Source: Porphyromonadaceae bacterium UBA7572 (GTDB taxonomy: Bacteria; Bacteroidota; Bacteroidia; Bacteroidales; Muribaculaceae). Taken from it: 64,000 bases of DNA. Made by a program: the position numbers and the translations under genes. The DNA lies in the NCBI GenBank assembly GCA_002476625.1, contig DLLC01000064.1:62062-126061 (forward strand), given 5' to 3'. Each line of letters begins with the position of its first letter. Position 1 is the stretch's first letter. This document shows, piece after piece, positions 53,472 through 63,846 of this stretch. Under the pieces are notes generated by a model, which saw nothing but the letters and a program-made list of their open reading frames with translations, was not told the DNA's origin and searched no databases.

Positions 53472-55121
53472 ATGGCAAATCCTGAGTTCAAGTACGCTCC
53501 CATGTTTCAGCTGGGACCCGACAAAACTGAGTACCGCCTGCTCACCAAAGAAGGTGTGAGCGTAGGCGAGTTTGAAGGAAAGGAAATCCTTAAAGTCACT
53601 CCAGAAGCGCTCACACTTCTCGCACAAGAAGCCTTCCACGATGTGGAATTCAAGCTCCGCCGCGAGCACAACCTGCAAGTGGCTGCAATCCTCAGCGACC
53701 CTGAAGCGTCTGAAAACGATAAATACGTGGCACTGCAGTTTCTGCGCAACGCCGAAACCGCAGTAAAGGGCGTGCTCCCATTCTGCCAAGACACCGGCAC
53801 CGCCATTATCCATGGCGAAAAAGGACAGCAGGTGTGGACAGGCTTTGAAGACGAGGAGGCTCTCTCTCACGGCGTGTACAACACGTTCACACACGACAAC
53901 CTGCGCTATTCACAAAACGCGCCTCTCAACATGTACGACGAGGTGAACACCAAGTGCAACCTGCCCGCACAAATCGACATCGAGGCCGTGGAAGGCGCTG
54001 AATACCGATTTGTGATGGTGGCAAAGGGTGGCGGCTCTGCCAACAAAACCTACTTCTACCCTATGACCAAGGCCACTATCCAAAACGAAGGCACCCTACT
54101 GCCCTTCCTCGTGGAGAAAATGAAGACCCTCGGCACAGCCGCATGCCCACCTTACCACATTGCTTTCGTGATAGGCGGCACAAGCGCAGAAAAGAACCTC
54201 CTCACCGTGAAGCTCGCCTCTATCAAATACTACGACGAGCTGCCTACCACTGGCGACGAGACCGGACGCGCCTTCCGCGACATCGACCTGGAGCAGAAGT
54301 TGCTCAAAGAGTCGCAGAAAATCGGTATGGGCGCTCAATTCGGCGGCAAATACTTCGCTCACGACATTCGCGTGATCCGTTTGCCACGCCACGGGGCTTC
54401 CTGCCCTATCGGCATGGGCGTGAGCTGCTCCGCCGACCGCAACATCAAGGCTAAAATCAACAAAGACGGCATCTGGATCGAAAAAATGGACGAGAATCCA
54501 TCAGAGCTCATTCCCGCAGAGCTTCGCAAACCCGGCGAAGGCGCCAAGGGTGTGGAGATTGACCTCGACAAGGGCATAGACGCTGTGCGGGCTGAGCTCA
54601 CCAAATATCCAGTGAGCACCCGCGTGAGCCTCAAGGGCACCATTATCGTGGCTCGTGACATTGCACACGCCAAGCTGAAAGCGCGCCTCGACGCTGGCGA
54701 GGATATGCCTCAGTACTTCAAGGACCACCCAATCCTATATGCCGGACCTGCCAAGACTCCAGAGGGCTATCCTTGCGGCTCAATGGGCCCAACCACAGCC
54801 AACCGCATGGATCCATACGTGGATGAGTTCCAAGACCACGGCGCATCATTAGTTATGATTGCTAAAGGCAACCGCGGACAAGTGGTGACCGATGCCTGCA
54901 AGAAGCACGGCGGATTCTACCTCGGCACTATCGGCGGCGTGGCAGCAGTGCTGTCGCAGAGCAGCATCAAGAGCATTGAATGCGTGGAATATCCGGAACT
55001 CGGAATGGAAGCCATCTGGAAAATCACCGTGGAAGACTTCCCCGCTTTCATCCTCGTGGACGACAAAGGCAACGACTTCTTCAAAGAAATAGCCAAAAAG
55101 GCATGCCCCTGTGTGAAATAA
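53472..55121 (+). CDS. Fumarate hydratase, class I (iron-sulfur)
   Basis: 549 residues, the long fused class I form (alpha plus beta domains). Interconverts fumarate and malate, here with mdh in the reductive pathway to succinate. Cluster-type cysteines in [38 protein letters not shown] and [17 protein letters not shown]-terminal [16 protein letters not shown]. Oxygen-sensitive enzyme, in keeping with anaerobic life. Own promoter and terminator. Confidence 0.95.
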   Translation: MANPEFKYAPMFQLGPDKTEYRLLTKEGVSVGEFEGKEILKVTPEALTLLAQEAFHDVEFKLRREHNLQVAAILSDPEASENDKYVALQFLRNAETAVKGVLPFCQDTGTAIIHGEKGQQVWTGFEDEEALSHGVYNTFTHDNLRYSQNAPLNMYDEVNTKCNLPAQIDIEAVEGAEYRFVMVAKGGGSANKTYFYPMTKATIQNEGTLLPFLVEKMKTLGTAACPPYHIAFVIGGTSAEKNLLTVKLASIKYYDELPTTGDETGRAFRDIDLEQKLLKESQKIGMGAQFGGKYFAHDIRVIRLPRHGASCPIGMGVSCSADRNIKAKINKDGIWIEKMDENPSELIPAELRKPGEGAKGVEIDLDKGIDAVRAELTKYPVSTRVSLKGTIIVARDIAHAKLKARLDAGEDMPQYFKDHPILYAGPAKTPEGYPCGSMGPTTANRMDPYVDEFQDHGASLVMIAKGNRGQVVTDACKKHGGFYLGTIGGVAAVLSQSSIKSIECVEYPELGMEAIWKITVEDFPAFILVDDKGNDFFKEIAKKACPCVK

Positions 55122-55156
55122 CGAAGATGATGTAAAATCGCATCATATATAGAAAT

Positions 55157-55202
55157 AAAGAGGAAGCCGCCAAAGCTAAATATGGCGACCTCCTCTTTTT
55201 TT
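55157..55202 (+). terminator. Terminator after fumarase
   Basis: Stem AAAGAGGA...CGCCA paired with TGGCG...TCCTCTTT, ending in a run of 8 T. Confidence 0.85.
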
Positions 55203-55360
55203 CACGCCTGCCCATCCGATTTAGCATGTGCATACGTTTTTTTTGCCAACGCATCCTTTAGGCAACCATTATGTCCACCCTAAAAATGCGTTCCTTGTGG
55301 GCACCTGTGTAAACAAATGTTAAAAATACGCTTTATAACATACTTTTTTGAGCAAAATAT

Positions 55361-55391
55361 TTTGCAGACAGGAGAAAAAGCAGTACTTTTG
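55361..55391 (+). promoter_or_regulatory. Promoter of the initiator tRNA gene
   Basis: TTTG (55361-55364), 19 nt, TACTTTTG (55384-55391); consensus match, 11 nt before the tRNA 5' end. Confidence 0.82.
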
Positions 55392-55401
55392 CATCGCAAA
55401 T

Positions 55402-55476
<75 letters not shown>

Positions 55477-55481
55477 ATACG

Positions 55482-55514
55482 AAGACTGAACGATTCAAGT
55501 TCAGTCTTTTTTTG
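55482..55514 (+). terminator. Terminator of the tRNA gene
   Basis: Perfect 10-bp stem AAGACTGAAC / GTTCAGTCTT with a 7-nt loop and a T tract. Confidence 0.9.
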
Positions 55515-55582
55515 TGCCCATTCCATTGGTCGCCTTCAAAAAAAACCGGGCACGGCATAGCGCGCCATCGCAAAAAAAAGAG

Positions 55583-55590
55583 TAACTTTG
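55583..55590 (+). promoter_or_regulatory. -7 element for priA
   Basis: TAACTTTG, 70 nt before the ATG at 55660. No TTTG at the expected distance. Confidence 0.45.
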
Positions 55591-55659
55591 CTCATGTATG
55601 TATGTGCGTGTGGCGTGGCACACGCCACCAAATCATAAACAAAATTACACATCAGCAAT

Positions 55660-58131
55660 ATGGCCAAGTTTGCCGAACTTCTTCTTCCTCTTGCCATTCA
55701 AGGCACCTACACTTACCGCATACCGGATGAAATGCAGGCACAGCTGCAAATCGGCTGTCGGGTGCTTGTGCCGTTCGGGCGCAAGAAGATTTACACGGCC
55801 ATCGTAGCTCTGTGCCACGACCAGGAGCCGAAAGGCTACCAAGTGAAAGACATCATCTCGATGATCGACTCCAAACCCATTCTGCGGTATCCTCAACTGA
55901 AATTCTGGCAATGGATCTCGGATTACTACCTCTGCACCATGGGTGAGGTGCTCAAGGCAGCGCTGCCCAGCGGACTGAAAGTGGAGAGCGAAACTTTCAT
56001 AAGTGTGAACCCCGACTACGAGGAGAGTGAGCCTGGCGAGCTGACCGACAGAATGCGTACCGTGCTCGACTACGCCTCGCAGCGCGGACGCATACAAGTG
56101 AACGAGATAGCGCGCCTCACCGAGTTTAAGAATGTGGAGCATATCGTGAACAAACTTCTCGACCTGGGCGCAATCCACGTGTCGGAACGCGTGGTAGACA
56201 ACTACCGCGCCAAAACCGAGAGCTGCGTGAGGCTCACCATCAACCGTGGCGACGACGAGGCGCTGCACCGCTTGTTCGACGACGTGAAAAGAGCCAAAAA
56301 GCAGGAGGCCTTGCTGCTTGCCTACCTCGACCTCTCCCACTGGCTTCAGAAAAGCAAGCCCGTGGAGGAGGTGACAAAGGACGAACTGCTCAAGCGGTCA
56401 GCCGTTACGCAGCCTGTGCTTGCCGCCGCCCGGCAGCGCGGCATGTTTGAAGTGTATAAGCGCGCCGTGAACCGCTTCGCCGACCTCGGCACGGCACTCG
56501 TTGCGCCACCCACGCTCACCGATGAGCAGCAGCGCGCCTACGCTGAAATTCACCAGTGCTTCAAAGAAAAGCCCATCACCCTGCTCCATGGCGTCACATC
56601 AAGCGGCAAGACCTCGATATACATGCACCTCATCAAGGACACCCTCGATGCTGGCAAGCAAGCGCTCTATCTGGTGCCCGAAATTGCACTCACCACACAG
56701 CTCACCCGCCGCCTCCGCAAAGTGTTTGGCGACAAGCTGCTCATCTACCACTCTAAATTCAGCGACAATGAGCGTGTGGACATCTGGAAACGGCTGCTCG
56801 GCAGTTCCGGCCCATGCGTGGTGATTGGCGTGCGCTCAAGCATATTCCTGCCATACAGCAATTTGGGACTGATAGTGGTGGATGAGGAGCACGACACCAG
56901 CTACAAGCAGCAAGACCCCGCCCCACGCTACAACGGGCGCAACGCCGCCATCGTGCTCGCCTCGATGCACGGAGCGAAAATCCTCCTGGGCTCAGGCACG
57001 CCAGCCATAGAGGTGTATTACCGCGCCACAAAGGGCACATACGGCCTCGTGGAGCTACTCACCCGCTACGAGGGCATCCAGATGCCCAAAGTGAAAGTGG
57101 TGGACATGAAGCTGGCACGGAAAAAGCGCGAGGCCAAAGGCACTTTCTCCCTTGAACTGGTCAGCGACTGCCGACAGGCGCTCTCGGTAAAGGAGCAGGT
57201 AATCCTGTTTCAGAACCGCCGCGGCTACTCGCCCTACGTGACCTGCAAAGAATGCGGATGGGTGCCCACCTGCCTGAACTGCGACGTGTCGCTCACCTAT
57301 CACAAGCACATTCGCACGCTCAGCTGCCACTACTGTGGCTACACCATGACCATGCCAAGCCTTTGCCCCGCATGTGGCTTGCCCGGGCTTGAGATAGCCG
57401 GCTACGGCACCGAGCGTATCGAAGACGAGGTGGCGAGCGTGTTTCCCGACGAGAAAATCTCGCGCATGGACTTCGACACCACCCGCAACAAGAACAGCTA
57501 CGACCGGATTATCGATGAGTTTTCCGCCCATAAGACCAGCATTCTCGTGGGTACCCAGATGGTGACCAAGGGGCTCGACTTCGACGGCGTGAGCATTGTG
57601 GGCATTCTGAATGCCGACTCTATGATCAGTTTTCCAGATTTCCGCTCAAGCGAGCGTGCCTTCAACATGATGGAGCAAGTGGCCGGACGCGCCGGACGCT
57701 CCCGCAAGCAAGGCACAGTGCTGATCCAGACCACTCGCCCCACCCACCCTATCATCGACTTCGTGAAAAGCCACGACTATAAGGGCTTCTATGAGTATGA
57801 GATAGCAGAGCGGAAGCGGTTCAGCTTTCCGCCATTCACCCGCATTGTGAACGTGTACTTAAAGCACCGCAGCGAAGACACACTCACAGAAGTGAGCGTG
57901 CGCTACAGCAATATGCTCCGCGAGGTGTTCGGCAACCGCGTGTTCGGCCCAGAGCCGCCTATGGTGGCACGCGTGCAGAATTTCCACATACGCCAAGTGA
58001 TGCTCAAATTCGAGCTCGCCGCGTCTATGACCAAGGTCAAGGCCATTCTGCGTGGCATCTATGAGCGCCTCGTGGCCACCGACAGCCGAATGAAGAGCAC
58101 CATCCTCTACTACGACGTAGATCCAATGTAA
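55660..58131 (+). CDS. priA: Primosomal helicase PriA
   Basis: 823-residue 3'-5' superfamily 2 helicase that restarts stalled replication forks. N-terminal 3'BD domain (YTYRIPDEMQAQLQIGCRVL), winged helix, Walker A HGVTSSGKTSIYMHLI (about residue 309-324), DEEH box VVDEEHDTSYKQQDPAPRY, zinc-binding cysteines CKECGWVPTCLNCD and CHYCGY, CPACG, motif V VGTQMVTKGLDFDGV and motif VI EQVAGRAGRSRKQG. Complete. Confidence 0.96.
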   Translation: MAKFAELLLPLAIQGTYTYRIPDEMQAQLQIGCRVLVPFGRKKIYTAIVALCHDQEPKGYQVKDIISMIDSKPILRYPQLKFWQWISDYYLCTMGEVLKAALPSGLKVESETFISVNPDYEESEPGELTDRMRTVLDYASQRGRIQVNEIARLTEFKNVEHIVNKLLDLGAIHVSERVVDNYRAKTESCVRLTINRGDDEALHRLFDDVKRAKKQEALLLAYLDLSHWLQKSKPVEEVTKDELLKRSAVTQPVLAAARQRGMFEVYKRAVNRFADLGTALVAPPTLTDEQQRAYAEIHQCFKEKPITLLHGVTSSGKTSIYMHLIKDTLDAGKQALYLVPEIALTTQLTRRLRKVFGDKLLIYHSKFSDNERVDIWKRLLGSSGPCVVIGVRSSIFLPYSNLGLIVVDEEHDTSYKQQDPAPRYNGRNAAIVLASMHGAKILLGSGTPAIEVYYRATKGTYGLVELLTRYEGIQMPKVKVVDMKLARKKREAKGTFSLELVSDCRQALSVKEQVILFQNRRGYSPYVTCKECGWVPTCLNCDVSLTYHKHIRTLSCHYCGYTMTMPSLCPACGLPGLEIAGYGTERIEDEVASVFPDEKISRMDFDTTRNKNSYDRIIDEFSAHKTSILVGTQMVTKGLDFDGVSIVGILNADSMISFPDFRSSERAFNMMEQVAGRAGRSRKQGTVLIQTTRPTHPIIDFVKSHDYKGFYEYEIAERKRFSFPPFTRIVNVYLKHRSEDTLTEVSVRYSNMLREVFGNRVFGPEPPMVARVQNFHIRQVMLKFELAASMTKVKAILRGIYERLVATDSRMKSTILYYDVDPM

Positions 58132-58260
58132 CCACACCCCCCTGAACGATGCATAGATTATAGAAAATTCAATTCAATCAACGGGTTATTCTCTAATTTA
58201 ATTCAACCAATAGGTGTTTTTACAACTTTCTTACGTACAAGGATGAAACTTTTGTGATTT

Positions 58261-58444
58261 AACCCAAATCGGTCATTAGAAGTGACTTAATCTGTGTTTA
58301 GGTCTGTAATAAATTGAGAATTAATTGTTTATAAAACCATTTTTCTAATGGCGGTCATTAGGAATCTTTGTTTACAAAAAACATACAATCAAGTCATTAC
58401 AAAGCCAACCACAAAAATAGTGGTTCTAATGACCGATTTGGGTT
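58261..58444. repeat. Candidate invertible element: 21-bp perfect inverted repeats 142 bp apart
   Basis: 58261-58281 and 58424-58444 are exact inverse copies (arm starts AACCCAAATCGGTCATTAG). A third, half-size copy of GGTCATTAG with its inverse CTAATGG lies in between (about 58344-58363). The enclosed 142 bp is non-coding and has promoter-like elements on both strands: AATCTTTG on plus near 58366 and TATTTTTG on minus (58420-58413). This is the layout of a Bacteroidales phase-variable promoter; no recombinase is adjacent, but the Mpi-like enzyme at 18703 could serve. The rest of the 58132-58663 gap is AT-rich with no gene recognised. Confidence 0.55.
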
Positions 58445-58663
58445 TAAATGTGTATTCGGCTTTCATTTCTCATTCATTTCTCAAATGCCAAAATCAGAAA
58501 ATTGCCGTTGTTTTTCATGCTTGTTTTTGTTTTCTCATGCTTTCAATTACAGGTTTCTTGATTTTGTTGTTCCCAATTTGTTTCTTTCGTCATTTTACCA
58601 TTCCAATTAGTATTGATTATCAGTGTATTATAAGCAATCAGTATAATTCTCAAGAAAAGTATC

Positions 58664-59005
58664 ATGGACTATGTGTTCACCGACAGCCAAGGAGAGCGTG
58701 AGTTTGTCGGAAAGATTGACACGGCAAAGGAAGTGGCAGTGTATGCAAAACTGCCAAAAGGTTTCCATATTCCCACGCCCGTAGGCAACTATTCACCAGA
58801 CTGGGCAATAGCGTTTCAGGAAGGCGAGGTGAAGCACATCTATTTTGTGGCAGAAACAAAAGGATCGATGTCGAGCATGGATCTTCGCGATATAGAGAAG
58901 GGCAAGATAGCCTGTGCCGAAAAACTTTTTGCACAGATTTCCACGTCAAATGTGAAATATGGTAAAGTGGATAGTTTTGAGACACTGATGGATATTGTGA
59001 AATGA
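58664..59005 (+). pseudogene. Orphan C-terminal nuclease fragment of a type III restriction (Res) subunit
   Basis: 113 codons matching the extreme C-terminus of type III Res proteins: [20 protein letters not shown], then [20 protein letters not shown], then [12 protein letters not shown]. The PD-(D/E)xK nuclease signature is intact (PD at about 45-46, ETK at about 64-66). Res proteins are normally near 1000 residues with a helicase; all of that, and the Mod methyltransferase, is absent. It could be a remnant or a small stand-alone protein, since ATG 58664 opens a clean frame. Confidence 0.78.
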
Positions 59006-59098
59006 TTGGTGTAAATTTTTGTCAAAGACTTCAATTCTGCAATAAGCAGGGTCAGAATATGATATTTTCATCTAACTTATGAGCTGTAATTTCTCCTA

Positions 59099-59129
59099 TT
59101 GGTAGTATCGTGGATTTTAGGTAACTTTG
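59099..59129 (+). promoter_or_regulatory. Promoter of fhs
   Basis: TTGG (59099-59102), 19 nt, TAACTTTG (59122-59129), 37 nt before the ATG. Confidence 0.6.
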
Positions 59130-59165
59130 TATTCCGACTAAAATTTCTAACACTAAACTATTCAC

Positions 59166-60839
59166 ATGCTTTCCGACATTGAAATCGCAAGAAGCACCAA
59201 GCTTCGCAAAATCAGCAGTGTGGCTCAAGACCTGGCCATCAGTGACGAACTACTTGAGCATTACGGCCAGTATATGGCCAAGGTGCCTGCCACCATTGCC
59301 GACGAGTCAAAGTTCAGGCGCCACCACCTGGTGCTTGTCACCGCCATTAGCCCCACAAAGGCCGGCAATGGCAAGACCACCGTGTCGGTGGGACTGGCCT
59401 TGGGAATGAACAAAATCGGCAAACAGGCCGTGGTGGCGCTCCGGGAGCCATCGCTCGGGCCATGCTTCGGGATGAAAGGCGGAGCTGCCGGCGGCGGCTA
59501 CTCCCAGGTGCTGCCTATGGAGAAAATCAATCTCCACTTCACGGGCGACTTCCATGCCATCACCAGCGCCCACAACATGATTGCCGCCCTGCTCGACAAC
59601 TACATCTACCAGCATGCGGCAGAGGGATTCAGCCTGAAGCAGAAACTGTGGAAGCGCGTGCTCGACGTGAACGACCGCACGCTGCGCGAGGTGATTACCG
59701 GCGTGGGGGCTGCCACCAACGGACCGCTTTCGCAATCGGGGTTCGACATCACGCCCGCCTCTGAGATTATGGCCATTATGTGCCTGGCCACAAGCGTGAG
59801 CGACCTTGAGCGACGCATCAACAACATTCTGCTCGGCTTCACTGCCGACGACAAGCCTTTCTATGTGAAGGACCTTGGCGTGGCGGGCGCTATCACCGTG
59901 CTGCTGAAAGACGCTTTCAACCCCAATTTGGTGCAGACCACCGAGGGCACCCCAGCCTTCGTGCATTGTGGCCCGTTTGCCAACATAGCGCACGGATGCA
60001 ATTCGGTGATTGCCACCGAAACGGCGCTCACGCTGAGCCACTATGTGATTACCGAGGCGGGATTCGGCGCCGACCTCGGAGCAGAAAAATTCTACGACAT
60101 CAAGTGCCGAAAAACGGGGCTAACCCCCGACGTTACAGTGCTCGTGGTCACCGCACAGGCGCTCAAGATGCACGGCGGCGTGCCATACGAAGAAATCAAG
60201 AAGCCAAATCTTGAGGGCTTGAAAAAAGGCTATTGGAATCTCGACAAACACGTGAAGAATATCCAGTCGTTTGGGCAGACGGTGGTCATAGCTTTCAACA
60301 AATTCGCCACCGACACCGATGAGGAGATTGCTGCACTTCGCCACCACTGCGAGAAGGAACTCGACATCGGCTTTGCCGTGAACAGTGCCTTCACCGATGG
60401 CGGCGAGGGGGCAAAGGAGTTAGCCACACTGGTAGCCGACACCATCGCACATCATCCTTCAAAGCCTCTCCAGCTCGCCTATTCCGACCACGACACTATC
60501 GAGGACAAGGTGAAGGCTGTGGCTATGGGCACTTACGGAGCTGGAAGCGTGACTTTCTCAAACACCGCAAAAAAAGCCATCAAGCGCATCAAAGAGCTGG
60601 GCGTGGAGCATTTCCCCATCTGCATCGCCAAGACGCAATACAGCTTCTCCACCGATGCCACCGCCTATGGCCCTACCGAAGGCTACGCATTTGAGGCGCG
60701 CGACATCGTGATCAACACTGGCGCAGAAATGATTGTGATTATAGCAGGCCCCATTCTCCGAATGCCAGGGTTGCCAAAGGTGCCACAGGCCATGCACATT
60801 GCCCTTGATGAAAATGGTGATATCACCGGCCTATCATAA
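59166..60839 (+). CDS. fhs: Formate--tetrahydrofolate ligase
   Basis: 557 residues. Makes 10-formyl-tetrahydrofolate from formate and ATP for one-carbon metabolism and purine synthesis. P-loop variant [20 protein letters not shown] (about residues 58-77), family blocks [20 protein letters not shown] and [29 protein letters not shown]. Typical length. Convergent with the penicillin-binding protein gene. Confidence 0.96.
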   Translation: MLSDIEIARSTKLRKISSVAQDLAISDELLEHYGQYMAKVPATIADESKFRRHHLVLVTAISPTKAGNGKTTVSVGLALGMNKIGKQAVVALREPSLGPCFGMKGGAAGGGYSQVLPMEKINLHFTGDFHAITSAHNMIAALLDNYIYQHAAEGFSLKQKLWKRVLDVNDRTLREVITGVGAATNGPLSQSGFDITPASEIMAIMCLATSVSDLERRINNILLGFTADDKPFYVKDLGVAGAITVLLKDAFNPNLVQTTEGTPAFVHCGPFANIAHGCNSVIATETALTLSHYVITEAGFGADLGAEKFYDIKCRKTGLTPDVTVLVVTAQALKMHGGVPYEEIKKPNLEGLKKGYWNLDKHVKNIQSFGQTVVIAFNKFATDTDEEIAALRHHCEKELDIGFAVNSAFTDGGEGAKELATLVADTIAHHPSKPLQLAYSDHDTIEDKVKAVAMGTYGAGSVTFSNTAKKAIKRIKELGVEHFPICIAKTQYSFSTDATAYGPTEGYAFEARDIVINTGAEMIVIIAGPILRMPGLPKVPQAMHIALDENGDITGLS

Positions 60840-60871
60840 AATCCGCCCACCAAACATTACCGACAAAATAT

Positions 60872-60914
60872 AAGAGCGTGCCGAATTAATAATTTTCGGC
60901 ACGCTCTTGTTTTG
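60872..60914. terminator. Bidirectional terminator between fhs and pbp1A
   Basis: Perfect 14-bp stem AAGAGCGTGCCGAA / TTCGGCACGCTCTT, with a T-rich flank on the plus side and A-rich flank on the other. Serves both converging genes. Confidence 0.85.
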
Positions 60915-60936
60915 CTATTTCAGACCGCAACGGCGG

Positions 60937-63384
60937 TTAATTAAACATATCGTTCACAGTGGATTGGTCTTCTGCCGCCACAGCCTCCTGCCGCTGTTTT
61001 TCTTCATCTTCGCCATTTCCAGATCCGGAGTGCTCGTGCACCACGCCTCCCTCGTTGTCGTAAATACGCTCGCCACACATCTTAAAGTCGGGCGGTATGA
61101 CAAAGGTGGCGTTCTCATCGTAGGGCAGCGCCTTGCTGTCGAACACCTTCCGCAGGAATTTACCGAATATAGGAAGTGCAGCCGCGGCACCCTGTCCCTC
61201 GCCGGTGCTCTGGAAGTGAATGTAGCGGTCCTCCCCGCCAAACCACACGCCACACACGATTTCGGGCGTGAAGCCCACCCACCAGGCATCGGCGTTATAG
61301 TTGGTGGTACCGGTTTTGCCACACACATCGCCCTTGAAATTATATTCGCTCAGGCGGCGGCCCGTACCGCGGGTGACCACGCCACGGAGCATGTCCACCA
61401 TACGGTAGCTCGACTCGATGCTGATGGCCTGGTTCTGCTTAGGGAAGAACTCGGCTATCACATTGCCGCGGTTGTCACAGATACGGCTCACCATCAGCGG
61501 CAACGAGCGCTGCCCGTAATTGGCAAACGCCGAGTAGGCCGAAACCATCTCAAGCAGTGATATCTCGCAGGATCCCAGCGCCAGGGTGAGCGTGGAGTCG
61601 AGCTTCGACGTGATGCCAAAATCGTTATGCAGAGCATCGACAAGAGCAGGAGCGCCCAGCCGCAGCAAAATTTGAGGCGGAATCCAGTTGCTCGACACGG
61701 CAAGCGCATCGCGTAGCTGCGGATGCGATCCTAATCCATGCCCGCCGCCTCTCGGCTGCCATTTTCCGAATCCTCGGGTGGAGTTCTCAAAGTCGGTGCT
61801 GCATGGGGTGAAGCCATTCTGCATAGCAAGCGAGAACACAAATGGCTTGGCTGTGGATCCAATCTGGCGTGTGCCGGTCGAAACCATATCATACTTGAAA
61901 TGCTTAAAGTCGGGGCCACCCACATACGCCTTTACCTTGCCTGTGCGCGGATCCATGGCCACCATGCCACAGCGCAGGAAGGTCTTCATATACATAATGG
62001 AGTCGCGGGGCGACATCACTCGCACGATTTCATGGTCGGGAGCGTTGTAGTCGAACACGCGCATTTCCATCTTCTCATTGAAGGCTTTCATAATTTCCTC
62101 GTGGGTCTTACCCTCCGCCTTCATGGCACGGTAGCGCTCAGTGGAACGAATGGCCATTTCGATGACCTTTTCCTTGGTAGCCTTCGACATCTCTTCCGGA
62201 TTGTGGGTGTAGGGGTCGGTGTATTTACCGCCGCACTCATTCTGGAAAAAGCGCTTCTGTGCCTCCTGCATGTGCTCGCTCACGGCCGCCTCAGCCATTT
62301 GCTGCATGCGCGAGTCGATGGTGGTGTAAATCTTCAGACCGTCGCTGTAAATGTCGTAGTTACGGCCGTCTTTGCGCTTATTCTTCTTGCACCAGCCATA
62401 CACTGGATTGTTGTCCCAGTTATATTTGTCGGCATAATACGCATTGATGTTTGAGTACTTGGTGGAATCTGGCTCGTCGGCCATGAGAATGCGCCGAAGT
62501 TCCTCCCTGAAGTATGGCGCGATGCCGTCTTCGTGCGACTCCACCTTGTGCTCGTTCAGAATCAGCGGCGACGACTTCAGCGCTGCACACGACTCCGAGG
62601 TGAGCATACCAGCCTTGTACATCTGGTCAAGCACCACGTTTCGCCTCTCCTTCACGCGCTCAGGGAATCGGAAAGGATTGTAGTACGACGGATTCTTGCA
62701 CATACCCACCAGTGTGGCCGACTCCTGCACATTCAGGTCCTTCGGCTTTTTGCCAAAGTAAACCCATGCCGCGCTACTAATGCCCACCGCGTTGTTCAGA
62801 AAGTCGAACTGGTTGAAGTACATCTTCACAATCTCGTCCTTGGTGTAGTACCGCTCAATCTTTATGGCGATAGCCCACTCTATTGGCTTCTGGAGCGAGC
62901 GTTCAAACAGACTCGAAGACTCTGGAGAATAGAGCTGCTTGGCAAGCTGCTGCGTGATGGTGCTGCCACCGCCCGCGCTGTGATTGCCCATGATGATGCG
63001 CTTCACGAAAGAACGAAGCAACGCCCTCACGTCGATGCCGGAATGCTGCTCAAAGCGCACGTCCTCGGTGGCCACCAGCGCATCCTTCAAATGTGGCGAC
63101 ATCTGGTCGAAGTCCACATACGAGCGGTTGCCCTTACTCCGGTAAAACTTGCCCATCTCCACGCCATCCGAAGTGTAGACAGTGGTGGCATAGCGGTCGC
63201 GCGGGTGCATCAGCTCCTCCACAGGTGGCATATAGCCGATCACGCCGTTATAAATAAGAACTGACAGTATCAGCAAAAAGGCCATAAAGCAGGCCAGCGA
63301 CCACCACATCACCTTAATCACAGTGGTGGTGTACCGGCCCGACGGCTTCACATTTCTCTTCTTGACATTCGTTTCTAATCCCAT
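60937..63384 (-). CDS. Class A penicillin-binding protein 1A
   Basis: 815-residue bifunctional peptidoglycan synthase. N-terminal membrane anchor (residues about 28-50), GT51 glycosyltransferase: TEDVRFEQHSGIDVRALLRS and GNHSAGGGSTITQQLAKQLY. Transpeptidase: SxxK in GSTAKPFVFSLAMQNG (about residue 520), SxN in VSSNWIP, KTG in CGKTGTTNYNADAWWVGFTP. The C-terminus ends in a Glu/Gln-rich cytoplasm-distal tail. Start ATG at 63384. Confidence 0.95.
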   Translation of the reverse strand: MGLETNVKKRNVKPSGRYTTTVIKVMWWSLACFMAFLLILSVLIYNGVIGYMPPVEELMHPRDRYATTVYTSDGVEMGKFYRSKGNRSYVDFDQMSPHLKDALVATEDVRFEQHSGIDVRALLRSFVKRIIMGNHSAGGGSTITQQLAKQLYSPESSSLFERSLQKPIEWAIAIKIERYYTKDEIVKMYFNQFDFLNNAVGISSAAWVYFGKKPKDLNVQESATLVGMCKNPSYYNPFRFPERVKERRNVVLDQMYKAGMLTSESCAALKSSPLILNEHKVESHEDGIAPYFREELRRILMADEPDSTKYSNINAYYADKYNWDNNPVYGWCKKNKRKDGRNYDIYSDGLKIYTTIDSRMQQMAEAAVSEHMQEAQKRFFQNECGGKYTDPYTHNPEEMSKATKEKVIEMAIRSTERYRAMKAEGKTHEEIMKAFNEKMEMRVFDYNAPDHEIVRVMSPRDSIMYMKTFLRCGMVAMDPRTGKVKAYVGGPDFKHFKYDMVSTGTRQIGSTAKPFVFSLAMQNGFTPCSTDFENSTRGFGKWQPRGGGHGLGSHPQLRDALAVSSNWIPPQILLRLGAPALVDALHNDFGITSKLDSTLTLALGSCEISLLEMVSAYSAFANYGQRSLPLMVSRICDNRGNVIAEFFPKQNQAISIESSYRMVDMLRGVVTRGTGRRLSEYNFKGDVCGKTGTTNYNADAWWVGFTPEIVCGVWFGGEDRYIHFQSTGEGQGAAAALPIFGKFLRKVFDSKALPYDENATFVIPPDFKMCGERIYDNEGGVVHEHSGSGNGEDEEKQRQEAVAAEDQSTVNDMFN

Positions 63385-63488
63385 ACGGTTATATTTGGAG
63401 TTTCACTTAATAATATAATAATAAAAAATACTCTGCTGGAAAATTTAATACAGTGCATATTCAAGCCAACCAAAGAATAACTCACTCT

Positions 63489-63836
63489 CTAAATTAATAA
63501 AACCAGAACAAAAAAAATCAAACAAAATAAAATTATAAAAGCTAAAAAATAGTACCATTGGTTGTATTTTGAATGCTCATAATAGTCTATTATTTTCTCT
63601 CCCCTGTTGTCATATTTATAATATAGATATATCAGAACCATAATTACAGCGATGCTTAAATAATATTCAAAAGGAGGTATCAAACAAGAGTAGTAAAGTT
63701 CGATTTTTTTAAAAGTCGCACTAACTATATAAGTTACTGGGCATAAAAAACCGAAGACCCCACAATAAACAGATCCTCTATCATCAAAACAACGTCCTTT
63801 ACTCCAAAAGAAAAAATAATAGTTGACTACACTCAT
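63489..63836 (-). CDS. Small membrane protein, probable immunity protein
   Basis: 115 residues from ATG 63836 (MSVVNYYFFFWSKGRCFD), chosen because it starts 10 nt after the stop of the upstream frame; the same frame is open further upstream but overlaps it. Three hydrophobic helices (GVFGFLCPVTYIVSA, YLSIAVIMVLIYLYY, YYFLAFIILFCLIFFVLVLL) and a charged loop. AT-rich. The position directly behind a toxin-like C-terminus, the membrane topology and lack of known homology fit an immunity protein for a membrane-acting effector; this is inference. Confidence 0.6.
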   Translation of the reverse strand: MSVVNYYFFFWSKGRCFDDRGSVYCGVFGFLCPVTYIVSATFKKIELYYSCLIPPFEYYLSIAVIMVLIYLYYKYDNRGEKIIDYYEHSKYNQWYYFLAFIILFCLIFFVLVLLI

Positions 63837-63846
63837 TTTGTTTAAT

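Noticed and set aside
58348..58701. 117-codon plus-strand open frame after priA
   Set aside because: Runs through the inverted-repeat element and overlaps the Res fragment out of frame; composition is that of translated AT-rich spacer.
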